Positions 1-7,387 of a DNA stretch of 64,000 nt are shown here, one piece after another. Under the pieces are notes generated by a model, which saw nothing but the letters and a program-made list of their open reading frames with translations, made no database searches and was not told where the DNA came from. The position numbers and the translations under genes were made by a program. The first letter of the stretch is position 1, and each line of letters opens with the position of its first letter. Source of the DNA: Brachybacterium fresconis (lineage in GTDB: Bacteria > Actinomycetota > Actinomycetes > Actinomycetales > Dermabacteraceae); assembly GCF_017876515.1 (NCBI RefSeq), contig NZ_JAGIOC010000001.1:3720001-3784000 (forward strand), given 5' to 3'.

Positions 1-1071
1 GAACACCTTGTCCAGGCAGGCCTGGTTGCAGGAGATGCAGGCGACCACCTGCGAGGCGCGGCCGTCGGCCAGCTTCGCGGGAAGGTGCGGGTCGGCCAGC
101 AGCGGTCGGGCCATGGAGATCAGGTCCGCCTGGCCGTCGGCGAGGACCTGCTCGGCGACGGTGGGGTCGTGGATCCGATTGGAGGCGACGACGGGGACGT
201 CCACCAGCTCGCGCAGCGCCGCGGTCTGCTCGACGAAGGCGGCGCGGGGGACGGAGGTGACGATGGTGGGCACCCGTGCCTCGTGCCAGCCGATACCGGT
301 CGAGAGCACGTCCACGCCCCGCTCGGTGAGGTCGCGGGCCAACGCTGCCGTCTCGGCCCAGGTCTGCCCGCCAGGGACCAGGTCCAGCAGGGAGATGCGG
401 TAGCTGAGCAGGGCGTCCTCGCCGATCGCCTCGCGCACGGCGCGGGCGATGGCCAGCGGCATCGTGCGGCGGCCCCCGGAGCCGCGGCCCCAGCGGTCCC
501 GGCGGCGGTTCGTCGCGGGGGCGAGGAACTGGTTGAGCAGGTATCCCTCGGAGCCCATGATCTCGACCCCGTCGTATCCGGCGTCGATCGCCCGACGGGA
601 CGCCTCGGCGAAGTGGTCGATGGTGCGGCCGACGCCCCGGCGGGTCAGGCGGCGGGCCCGGAACGGGGACAGGCGGGAGTGGCCGCGACCGGCCGAGGCA
701 GCGAGCGGCTGGAAGGCGTACCGCCCGGCGTGCAGGAGCTGGAGGAGGATGCGCCCGTCGGCCTCATGGACCTCGCGGGTGATCAGCTGGTGGCCGCGCA
801 GGGCGCGCTCGCTCGCCTGGGCTCCACCCGGGGTGAGTCGGCCGCTGCGGTCGGGGGAGAATCCACCGGTGACGATCAGCCCCGCGCCGCCGCGAGCGCG
901 CTCGCCGAGGTAGGCCGCAAGCTTCTTCGCGTCGGCGGGGCGGTCCTCGAGGCCGACGTGCATGGAGCCCATGACGATGCGGTTGCGCACCTCGAAGCGC
1001 CCCAGGTCCAGGGGTGAGAGCAGCGTCGGGTACGAGCGGGGACCGGACGGATGGGGAAGCGACGTGGGCAT
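1..1071 (-). CDS. NADH:flavin oxidoreductase / 2,4-dienoyl-CoA reductase-like (C-terminus off window)
   Basis: The 357 codons inside the window encode the N-terminal TIM barrel of an Old Yellow Enzyme family flavoprotein, opening MPTSLPHPSG and then LLSPLDLGRFEVRNRIVMGS, the usual FMN-barrel entry. The last residues inside the window, ACISCNQACLD, supply cysteines of the [4Fe-4S] site found in FadH and trimethylamine-dehydrogenase-type members, so a C-terminal FAD/NAD(P) domain should continue beyond base 1. The family reduces enoyl or dienoyl substrates with NAD(P)H; the substrate here is unknown. The start is an ATG with CACAAT six bases upstream and no Shine-Dalgarno sequence. The gene diverges from the nicotinamidase-like gene. 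Family assignment is firm, exact function is not. Confidence 0.85.
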   Translation of the reverse strand, partial: MPTSLPHPSGPRSYPTLLSPLDLGRFEVRNRIVMGSMHVGLEDRPADAKKLAAYLGERARGGAGLIVTGGFSPDRSGRLTPGGAQASERALRGHQLITREVHEADGRILLQLLHAGRYAFQPLAASAGRGHSRLSPFRARRLTRRGVGRTIDHFAEASRRAIDAGYDGVEIMGSEGYLLNQFLAPATNRRRDRWGRGSGGRRTMPLAIARAVREAIGEDALLSYRISLLDLVPGGQTWAETAALARDLTERGVDVLSTGIGWHEARVPTIVTSVPRAAFVEQTAALRELVDVPVVASNRIHDPTVAEQVLADGQADLISMARPLLADPHLPAKLADGRASQVVACISCNQACLDKVF

Positions 1072-1077
1072 GAGCCG

Positions 1078-1083
1078 ATTGTG
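1078..1083 (-). promoter_or_regulatory. -10 element CACAAT, leaderless start of the flavin oxidoreductase
   Basis: On the minus strand CACAAT lies six bases before the ATG at 1071. The same hexamer occurs seven bases before the starts at 19659 and 31626. Confidence 0.45.
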
Positions 1084-1120
1084 CCAGGGGGCGCGATCCG
1101 GGGTGACAGGGCGCGGTCCG

Positions 1121-1126
1121 TAGGCT
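1121..1126 (+). promoter_or_regulatory. -10 element TAGGCT upstream of the nicotinamidase-like gene
   Basis: TAGGCT lies about 35 bases before the ATG. A transcript starting a few bases downstream would carry a short leader with GAGGAGGA at 1151-1158 as ribosome binding site, so this gene is predicted to be leadered. Confidence 0.45.
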
Positions 1127-1161
1127 GGCCCGTGATCGTGCCACCGACCCGAGGAGGACCC

Positions 1162-1770
1162 ATGTCCGCGCGGATGCTCATCATCGTCGACGTCCAGAAC
1201 GACTTCTGCGAGGGCGGTGCGCTCGGCGTCGAGGGCGGCGCAGAGGTCTCCGCACGGATCGCCGAGCACGTGCGTCGCGCCGGTGACCAGTACGACCGGA
1301 TCCTCGCCAGCGGCGATTGGCATCGCGGCGATACCGGCAACGGCGGGCACTTCGCGATGCCGCCGACGGAACCGGACTTCGCCGTGACCTGGCCGGTCCA
1401 CTGCGTGGCCGATACTCCTGGTGCGGCGTTCCATCCGGAGATGGAGGCCCTCGCGGCCGAGCTGGGGGAGCGGCTGGAGGTGGTGCACAAGGGGCACGGG
1501 AATCCCGGATACAGCGCGCTGGAGGGGATCGTCGTCGCAACCGGCGAGAGCGTCCAGGACCTGATCGCGGGCGGCGAATGGGAACGGATCGACGTGGTCG
1601 GGCTGGCCTACGACTTCTGCGTTCGGGCCACGGCGCTCGATGCATCCGATGCCAGCACCGATACGCAGGTCCGCGTGCTGCGTCCGCTGACCGCTGCGGT
1701 GCATCCGGACGGGGTCGGCCAGCTCGAGCGAGAGCTTGTCGCGGGCGGAGTGAGCGTCGTGGACGGTTGA
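1162..1770 (+). CDS. pncA: Isochorismatase-family hydrolase, nicotinamidase-like
   Basis: A 202-residue cysteine hydrolase. The catalytic triad expected of nicotinamidase is visible as Asp10 (IIVDVQNDF), Lys110 (VVHKGHG) and Cys153 (YDFCVRAT). Asp52, His54 and His63 in SGDWHRGDTGNGGHF match the metal site. Nicotinamidase converts nicotinamide to nicotinate for NAD salvage. The ATG at 1162 is chosen over a longer reading frame because GAGGAGGA lies four bases before it and the conserved beta strand begins at once. Length matches the family (about 190-210 residues). The gene is convergent with the HNH nuclease. Confidence 0.88.
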   Translation: MSARMLIIVDVQNDFCEGGALGVEGGAEVSARIAEHVRRAGDQYDRILASGDWHRGDTGNGGHFAMPPTEPDFAVTWPVHCVADTPGAAFHPEMEALAAELGERLEVVHKGHGNPGYSALEGIVVATGESVQDLIAGGEWERIDVVGLAYDFCVRATALDASDASTDTQVRVLRPLTAAVHPDGVGQLERELVAGGVSVVDG

Positions 1771-1771
1771 C

Positions 1772-1789
1772 GGCCAGGGTCCGCTGGCC
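1772..1789. terminator. Weak hairpin between convergent genes
   Basis: GGCCAG and CTGGCC form a six-base stem around a six-base loop just after the stop codon at 1770, between two convergent genes. No T-tract is present, so a terminator role is only plausible. Confidence 0.3.
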
Positions 1790-1823
1790 ACCGGGGGTGG
1801 GCACGGTGATCCGGCATCGTTCG

Positions 1824-3716
1824 TCAGAACGGCGGGGGATCGTCGTGGTGGTCGTCGGGCCGTGTGTCGGGGCGGTTGGTGCCGTGGCGGCGTTGTTCGA
1901 AGCGTTGGTGTTCGTGGGCGCGTTGTTCGAGGACGCGGTCGCGGTGGGGACGGTTCGCTTCGATCTCGCGGTGTCGGAGGGCGTCGTCGTGGGCGCGGTG
2001 GTGCGTGGCCCAGCCGGTCTCGAGGGCTCGGGCGAGGGTGGGGGTGAGGAGGTCGACGTCGTCGCGGGTGGTGGTGTGGACGGTGTCGTCGATGTCCCAC
2101 CAGGTCACGGTCGCCTCCACCACCGCACGGCCGTGGCGGCGCGGGGTCGTGGGGCCGGGCAGGGGATCCAGGTGCAGGGACCCGGGCGGAAGATCGAGCG
2201 GTTCCGGCGGCGGGGGTGGGGGACCGTCCGTGCCCGGTGGGCCGGCCGTGCCCGGGGGACTGTCCGCCTCCTGCTCGACACCGGGGCCGGGGTCGGCTCC
2301 GACGCGGTGGGGGTCGATGTGGCCGGCGGTTTTGATCTTGTGGTGCAGCCAGCACAGACGGTGGAGGTTCGCGAGGTCCGTCGCCCCACCCGCCGCGGGG
2401 TCACGGTGGTCGAACTCCTCGATGTGGTCGTCCTCGGCCGCGAGGGCGGTGGGGCGGGTGCAGCCGGGGGCGGCGCAGACGGGGTGGCGCAGCCGGAGTT
2501 GGAGGCGCATCGCCGCGGTGGGGGTGTAGGTGTCGGCGGTGGTGGGGAGGTAGGCACCGGTGGTGGGATCGGTCAGGATCCGTTGCCAGGTGTTCATCCC
2601 CGCGGCCAGGGCCCGGGCCTGCTCGGGAGGGATCGGGGTCAGTCCCTCGATCATCCCGGGCGCGTCTTCGACACCGAGCAGGGTCATGGCCGGGACGGTC
2701 ACCAGGAGTTTGTAGGCGCTGGCGGGTTCGGGCACCGGGTCGGTATCGAGCAGGGAGTGGGTCAGGATCGCGTAGCGCAGTGCCGCCAGGGACAGGGGCC
2801 TGCCGTGGTCGCGGAGGGTCTCATCGATATCGAAGGGGATCTCGCCGGTGTCGGTGTCGTGGAGAGCGGCGCGCTGGGCCTTCTGGACCGCGAGCGCGGT
2901 CACGTCCAGGCGGTGGGCGAGGTCTTTGATCTCCGGGATCGGCCCCGTCACCGCCAGGGTGGCGAGCCCGCACTTGGGGTCGGTGACCTCGAGATCCACG
3001 CGCCGCTGGGTCTGTGGCGGCACGGGGAGGGTGCCGGCGGTGACGCGGACGATCAGGGTTTTGACGTTGGTCTCGAACTTATGTCGGGAGACGTTGGCCA
3101 GGTCCCAGGCCGCGACATGCTCATCAACCATCGCCACGTGCTCGTCGGTCAGGGAGCGGACGTGGCGCAGCAGGTATTGGTGGAATCCTTCGGGCATGTC
3201 CCCCGCGGCGAGGTGGGCGAACGTGGCGGGGAGGAGGTCGACGCTGCGGTGGGCGTCGCGGATGAGGCGTTCGGCCTGGCGGGTGGTGATACGCATGCCG
3301 GTGGCGATCTTCATTGCGGAGATGTCGGCTTCGTCGATCAGCCCGTCGGTGTCGGGGTCCTCGGTGAAGAAGTCCACCAGCAGTTCTTGTTGGCGGGCGT
3401 AGAGGATGGTGCGTTCACGGATCGCGGCATGCAGTTCCAGGATCCGGTAGGCCTGATCACTGGCGGGCTCGACGCCCGCGAGTTTCACCATCCGCTCGCT
3501 GGTCAGCGGGACCAGCGCGTCCACCGCCCACGCCCGCACCGGAAGCACAGCATCCACGTCACCCACGGCCGCAGAGGCGTCAGGGGCAGCGGCAGCACCG
3601 GGTTCCGCGCCGGGCGGGGTATCGGAGGCCGGGGGATCGCCGGACACCGGGCGGGGCGGCTCTTGGGGACCGTCGCCGGGCCCGTGCCCGGAATCGAACT
3701 CCTCACCCACGACCAT
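1824..3716 (-). CDS. DUF222 / 13E12-type HNH endonuclease domain protein
   Basis: A 630-residue protein of the actinobacterial DUF222-HNH (REP13E12-like) family. The long N-terminal helical region is DUF222. The HNH nuclease motif follows: CAAPGCTRP supplies zinc-type cysteines, then DHIEEFDHRD, then NLHRLCWLHHKIKT. The C-terminal 150 residues are rich in proline, histidine and arginine. The start at 3716 is preferred because GGGAGGGGAGG lies directly before that ATG on the minus strand; the 66 extra codons upstream look non-coding. Members are usually present in many copies in actinobacterial genomes and their role is unproven. Confidence 0.85.
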   Translation of the reverse strand: MVVGEEFDSGHGPGDGPQEPPRPVSGDPPASDTPPGAEPGAAAAPDASAAVGDVDAVLPVRAWAVDALVPLTSERMVKLAGVEPASDQAYRILELHAAIRERTILYARQQELLVDFFTEDPDTDGLIDEADISAMKIATGMRITTRQAERLIRDAHRSVDLLPATFAHLAAGDMPEGFHQYLLRHVRSLTDEHVAMVDEHVAAWDLANVSRHKFETNVKTLIVRVTAGTLPVPPQTQRRVDLEVTDPKCGLATLAVTGPIPEIKDLAHRLDVTALAVQKAQRAALHDTDTGEIPFDIDETLRDHGRPLSLAALRYAILTHSLLDTDPVPEPASAYKLLVTVPAMTLLGVEDAPGMIEGLTPIPPEQARALAAGMNTWQRILTDPTTGAYLPTTADTYTPTAAMRLQLRLRHPVCAAPGCTRPTALAAEDDHIEEFDHRDPAAGGATDLANLHRLCWLHHKIKTAGHIDPHRVGADPGPGVEQEADSPPGTAGPPGTDGPPPPPPEPLDLPPGSLHLDPLPGPTTPRRHGRAVVEATVTWWDIDDTVHTTTRDDVDLLTPTLARALETGWATHHRAHDDALRHREIEANRPHRDRVLEQRAHEHQRFEQRRHGTNRPDTRPDDHHDDPPPF

Positions 3717-4027
3717 CACCTCCCCTCCCGAAAAATCATCACCCGCGTCACTGCGAGCGATCCCGTCGGCCTCGATGTCGACGTGTTCCCACACTACGAT
3801 CCACCCCCGACAATCGAAACCCACGACCGCGAACCAGAACATAATGTGGATAACCACCTCCTGTGGAGGAAGGGCGGTCAGGGATGTGGCGTGCACGAGG
3901 CGTCCTGAGGCCACGTCACTGCTGGCCGAGGCTCACCGAGATGCGGTCACGTGCGACGACCGATCGCGACGCGTGTCGTGATCAGCGCTTTGTGGAAAAC
4001 TGCCCAGTGTGGAGGAAGGACGCGCAT

Positions 4028-4051
4028 CGTGATCGCCATAGACTGATCACG
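4028..4051. repeat. Inverted repeat CGTGATC-N10-GATCACG
   Basis: Seven-base perfect arms at 4028-4034 and 4045-4051. Further GTGATC words lie nearby at 3979 and 4062. This could be an operator or a structured leader. Confidence 0.4.
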
Positions 4052-4175
4052 TGCGATTGTGTGATCGTGCTGTCGACGGGCGAATGAGTTTGACTTCGAG
4101 AATGCTTTCCGGTGCCCATGTCGTTCCCCGCGCCGCACTCGATGTCGGGCTCTTTCACGCTCCGGCGCGTATCGG

Positions 4176-4187
4176 GTGTATTTACAC
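4176..4187. repeat. 12-bp palindrome GTGTA-TT-TACAC
   Basis: A perfect five-base dyad in an AT-rich patch 115 bases upstream of the ATPase start. It is the kind of site bound by a dimeric regulator; the factor is unknown. Confidence 0.35.
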
Positions 4188-4301
4188 ACAGACACATACA
4201 AGGCAAGCTGGTCGCCGTGAGAACCACACCCCGCAGCACGATCGTCGGCACGGGCCGCACCACGACGATCACCACGCCGACCCACCGCATGGGAGAACCG
4301 C

Positions 4302-5516
4302 ATGGACCAGCGTGACCAGCGTGACCAGCGTGACCAGCGCAGCACCAACCCTTTCACCCCCGGATTCGGACTGACCCCGATCATCCTCGCCGGCCGCGCC
4401 GGAGCGATCGAGGATTTCACCGCGGCCCTGAAGGGCAACGTGCCCGAAGCCCGTGCCATCCTCATCTCCGGCGCCCGCGGCTCGGGCAAGACGGTGCTGC
4501 TGACGGAGTTCAAGGAGCTCGCGCTCGAGGCCGGCTGGACCGATCTGCGGGTGCATACGTCCTCGTCCTCGCTGGTCGACGAGCTGCGGGGCACGGCGAT
4601 CGCGCAGCTGCGCGAGCAGGATCCGGACGCCGAGTCCTCCCGCCTCACCTCGGCGCGGGTCTCGGGGACGGGGGCCTCCCGCGAGGTTCGCCAGCGCTAC
4701 GAGGGGGAGCAGGAGCCGCTGACCACGGTGCTGGATCGGCTCGCGGCGCTCACCGATCAGGATGGCGGCGGGCTGCTGATCACGCTCGACGAGCTGCAGT
4801 CGGTCGACCGCGACCAGCTGCATGCCCTCACCCAGCATGTCCAGGACCTCATCGGCTCGGGACATGCCGTGGCCTTCATCGCCGCCGGGGTCCGCCCCGG
4901 GGTCGACGCACTGCTGGACCACGAGCGCACCACCTTCCTGCGTCGCGCGCATCGCATCGAGGTGGGCAGCGTCGACGTCGGCACCGCGGCCGAGGCGATC
5001 CGCATGACGATCGCCGATACCCGGAAGTCGATCACCCCGGAGGCTGCTGTGCTGGCGGGCGAGATCTCGCAGGGCTACCCGTACCTGATCCAGCTGATCG
5101 GCTCCAAGTCCTGGCAGAGCTGCGGTGACGCGGACACGATCGAGATCGAGGACGTGCACGGCGGCCGCGAAGCCGTGGTGGCGGCGATGATCAAGAACGT
5201 GCACCGTCCGGCCCTGCGCGGGCTCAGCGCCCGCAAGCGCGAGTACCTCCACGCGATGCTCCTCGACGAGGGACCTTCGAGCGTCGGCGACATCGCGGAG
5301 CGGATGAACATCGACCCGCGCAACCAGTCCACCTACCGCGAGCGCCTCATCGAGGAGGAGCTGATCCGTCCCGCCGGGCGCGGCTTCGTCGAGTTCTCCC
5401 TGCCGTATCTCGCCGAGGCGCTGCGGCACGAGGACCGCGCCGGGGTGGGGGCCGACGTCGAGCCCGACCGGGGCGTCCAGCGCTCGCACCGTGCGCGCCG
5501 CAGCACTCGACCATGA
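4302..5516 (+). CDS. AAA+ ATPase, ORC/CDC6-like, with DQR-repeat N-terminus
   Basis: A 404-residue P-loop ATPase. Walker A is GARGSGKT at residues 57-64; a Walker B strand LLITLDELQ follows near residue 165. The C-terminal half (RKREYLHAMLLDEGPSS, then a helix-turn-helix-like segment) looks like a winged helix. This resembles prokaryotic ATP-binding proteins of the ORC1/CDC6-like superfamily, whose cellular role is mostly unknown. The first 13 residues are M followed by four DQR units. The start has GGGAGA five bases upstream. It is followed closely by the DUF1648 gene. Biochemical function is not assigned. Confidence 0.75.
   Translation: MDQRDQRDQRDQRSTNPFTPGFGLTPIILAGRAGAIEDFTAALKGNVPEARAILISGARGSGKTVLLTEFKELALEAGWTDLRVHTSSSSLVDELRGTAIAQLREQDPDAESSRLTSARVSGTGASREVRQRYEGEQEPLTTVLDRLAALTDQDGGGLLITLDELQSVDRDQLHALTQHVQDLIGSGHAVAFIAAGVRPGVDALLDHERTTFLRRAHRIEVGSVDVGTAAEAIRMTIADTRKSITPEAAVLAGEISQGYPYLIQLIGSKSWQSCGDADTIEIEDVHGGREAVVAAMIKNVHRPALRGLSARKREYLHAMLLDEGPSSVGDIAERMNIDPRNQSTYRERLIEEELIRPAGRGFVEFSLPYLAEALRHEDRAGVGADVEPDRGVQRSHRARRSTRP
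4305..4340 (+). repeat. Four tandem 9-bp units in the ATPase N-terminus
   Basis: GACCAGCGT repeats three times and GACCAGCGC once, in frame directly after the start codon, encoding DQR x4. Repeat number could vary by slippage without shifting the frame. Confidence 0.8.
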
Positions 5517-5543
5517 TGGGAGAGGCTCCTGCACCGACACCGC

Positions 5544-5549
5544 TATGGT
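5544..5549 (+). promoter_or_regulatory. -10-like TATGGT before the DUF1648 gene
   Basis: TATGGT ends ten bases before the ATG at 5560. This supports 5560 rather than the ATG at 5545, which lies inside the hexamer. Confidence 0.35.
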
Positions 5550-5559
5550 GGATCGCGTC

Positions 5560-6060
5560 ATGACCACGAGCGTCACCGATTCTCCCCGTCCCGCCCGCTC
5601 CTATGCCACCGGGCCGGCCACGCGGGGGCTGCGACTGCTCTCCCTGCTCGCGGCGCTGGCGATCACGGCGTGGATCCTCGTGCGCTACACCTCGCTCCCG
5701 CCGACCGTCCCGACCCACTTCGATGTGCGCGGGCAGGCCGACGACTGGGGCCCGACGTGGTCCGTGCTCGTGCTCGCCGCGGTGATGCTGCTGCTCTCGC
5801 TGGGCCTCGTCGCGCTGTCCGCCCACCCGCGGGTCTTCAACTATCCGCTGGAGGTCACGGCGCGCACCGCTCAGTCCGTCTACCGCGAGGGGGAGCGGAT
5901 GATGGTCGCGGTCCTGGCCGGGGTGCAGCTGATCTACCTGGGCATCGCCCTGTCGATCCTCGACGGTCCGGGCAGCGGCGTCCTGACCTGGATCGGCATG
6001 GCGGTGCTCTTGGGATCCGTGGTCATCGGCATCATCCGCCTGGTGCGGGCGGGGCGGTAG
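5560..6060 (+). CDS. DUF1648 domain membrane protein
   Basis: A 166-residue membrane protein. The segment RYTSLPPTVPTHFDVRGQAD is the hallmark of DUF1648 (LPxxVPxHF). Four hydrophobic segments are visible: LRLLSLLAALAITAWILV, VLVLAAVMLLLSLGLVALS, VAVLAGVQLIYLGIALSI and the C-terminal IGMAVLLGSVVIGIIRLV. Relatives include the N-terminal part of B. subtilis SdpI-like immunity proteins, but a specific role cannot be inferred. The gene lies 43 bp downstream of the ATPase and is convergent with the MerR-PP2C gene. Confidence 0.75.
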   Translation: MTTSVTDSPRPARSYATGPATRGLRLLSLLAALAITAWILVRYTSLPPTVPTHFDVRGQADDWGPTWSVLVLAAVMLLLSLGLVALSAHPRVFNYPLEVTARTAQSVYREGERMMVAVLAGVQLIYLGIALSILDGPGSGVLTWIGMAVLLGSVVIGIIRLVRAGR

Positions 6061-6107
6061 AGCGCGGCCGACGACCCTCCGCCCCACGCCCCGCCCGGTC
6101 GTGACCT

Positions 6108-7211
6108 TCAGACCTGCGCCAGCACCAGCGCGATGTTGTCCGGCGCACCGGCCTCGAGGGCCATCGTCACCAGGTGCTCGGCCAGGGCTGCGGCGTCGGT
6201 CGCCGGGCGGGTCAGCGCCTCGGCGAGGGCCGACGGCTCCACCACGGCATGCAGTCCGTCGGAGGCGATGAGCACCAGGTCGCCCGCCTCGATCCGTCGC
6301 ACCAGCAGGTCCGGGGTCGTCGGGGCCTCGGCCGCCAGCGCACGGTTCAGCACCGCACGGTCCGGATGCGCGGCGACCTCCTCGGGGGAGAGACGGCCCG
6401 CCGCGACGAGGGAGCGCAGTCGGGTGTGGTCCTGGGTGACCGGGTCGATCCGGTCACCGTGGACGAGCACGACCCGGGTGTCGCCGAGGTGCGCGATGTG
6501 CAGACGGCCCCCGGCCAGCAGCGCCGCCGTGAGGGTGGAGCCGTCGGGCCCCTCCTGAGGGACCAGCGCCTCCGCGGCGGGCCACGCGGTCTCCAGCGCC
6601 CGGAGCGGGTCGGCCGACGGGTCGGCCTCGAGGTCGCGCTCGAGCGCTGCGGCGAATGCCGAAAGGATCCGGGCGGACAGCTCGTCGTCGGTGCCGAAGC
6701 CGTCGGCCACGGCGATCAGGATCGCACCGCCGGGGAGCTCGCGGTGCAGCGTCGCGTCCTGCTGGGCAGCGCGGACGAGGCCGCGATGGACGGCCGTGGC
6801 GACCTGTGCGGGTCCGGCGGACGGGATGGTCGATGTGGTCATGGTCGTGTCCTCCGTGGGAAGTTCCCCGAGGTCGCGGGCGAGGGAGTAGACGGCGGCG
6901 CCGCGAGAGAGGATGTCGGCCTCCTCCTGCCGCCACCAGGACCGCAGCTCGGAGACCGCTGCCGCGGCGTCCAGGTCGCAGACGACCCGGATGCGGGCGA
7001 GCCCCATCCCGAGTCCGCGCAGCGCGGCGATCAGCCGTGCTCGCTCGACCTGGTCGGTCCCGTAGGAGCGGTAGCCGGTGAAGGGATCGACCCGCCGCGG
7101 CGGGAGCAGCTCCGAGTCGGCGTACATCCGCAGCGCCTTCGGGCTCAGCCCGCTCGCGGCAGCCAGCTCGCCGATGCTCAGCAGCGTCTCGTCCCGGCGT
7201 CCCTGCGCCAT
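6108..7211 (-). CDS. MerR regulator fused to a PP2C-type phosphatase domain
   Basis: A 367-residue two-domain protein. Residues 10-80 are a MerR winged helix (LLSIGELAAASGLSPKALRM, then YADSELLPPRRVDPFTGYRSY). After a linker, residues 130-367 carry PP2C signatures: VADGFG, a GSTLTAALL strand, LHIAHLGDTR, VTQDHTR, LIASDGLHAV and the terminal DNIALVLAQV. PP2C enzymes are metal-dependent Ser/Thr phosphatases, so this would be a transcription factor with a built-in phosphatase or phosphopeptide sensor. The usual N-terminal R-x-x-N-E-D motif of PP2C is not obvious, although the metal-binding aspartates are present. The ATG at 7211 is chosen because GGAGG lies six bases upstream; a GTG at 7226 is an alternative. 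Confidence 0.85.
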   Translation of the reverse strand: MAQGRRDETLLSIGELAAASGLSPKALRMYADSELLPPRRVDPFTGYRSYGTDQVERARLIAALRGLGMGLARIRVVCDLDAAAAVSELRSWWRQEEADILSRGAAVYSLARDLGELPTEDTTMTTSTIPSAGPAQVATAVHRGLVRAAQQDATLHRELPGGAILIAVADGFGTDDELSARILSAFAAALERDLEADPSADPLRALETAWPAAEALVPQEGPDGSTLTAALLAGGRLHIAHLGDTRVVLVHGDRIDPVTQDHTRLRSLVAAGRLSPEEVAAHPDRAVLNRALAAEAPTTPDLLVRRIEAGDLVLIASDGLHAVVEPSALAEALTRPATDAAALAEHLVTMALEAGAPDNIALVLAQV

Positions 7212-7281
7212 GCGGTCCTCCGTCACTCCTCGCCCGGGCTCCCGGGCACCGGGTCCGTCCCGGCATCGCCCACGCTCCGCA

Positions 7282-7302
7282 TTGTCCCCGGGGAAAGGTC
7301 AA
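7282..7302. promoter_or_regulatory. Candidate MerR operator, TTGWCC-N9-GGWCAA
   Basis: A 21-bp dyad with arms TTGTCC and GGTCAA lies 71-91 bp upstream of the MerR-PP2C start. On the minus strand it reads CTTGACCTTTCCCCGGGG and onward, reminiscent of MerR/CueR-type sites embedded in a TTGACC -35 element. Autoregulation is inferred from position and shape only. Confidence 0.45.
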
Positions 7303-7310
7303 GCGCCTCC

Positions 7311-7359
7311 GACGAGCGCCCCCGACGAGCGCCCCCGACAAGAGCCCCGACGAGCCCCC
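7311..7359. repeat. Degenerate 13-bp tandem repeat
   Basis: Two perfect GACGAGCGCCCCC units (7311-7323, 7324-7336) are followed by two decayed copies. The array lies in the divergent gap before the tandem GNAT gene. Confidence 0.7.
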
Positions 7360-7387
7360 GGAAAATCCGTCGACCAGCAGGAAACCG

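Larger units (their letters stand above)
3717..4301. other. 585-bp intergenic gap with DnaA-box-like 9-mers and dyads
   Basis: No reading frame here resembles a protein. The gap is visibly less GC-rich than its surroundings, especially at 3990-4230. TGTGGATAA at 3845-3853 is the exact complement of the classical DnaA box TTATCCACA. TGTGGAAAA at 3991-3999 differs from that at one base. TGTGGAGGA occurs at 3862-3870 and 4008-4016, each followed by AGG. Dyads at 4028-4051 and 4176-4187 are listed separately. The gap should also carry the promoters of the flanking divergent HNH and ATPase genes. Confidence 0.5.

Noticed and set aside
1317..3908. 863-codon open frame on the plus strand opposite the HNH nuclease
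   Set aside because: It is antisense to a gene with clear DUF222 and HNH motifs and a strong ribosome binding site; its product is low-complexity Gly/Val/Arg, typical of GC-rich shadow frames.
7311..7359. Possible CRISPR-like array
   Set aside because: Repeats are 13 bp, directly adjacent and decaying, with no spacers.
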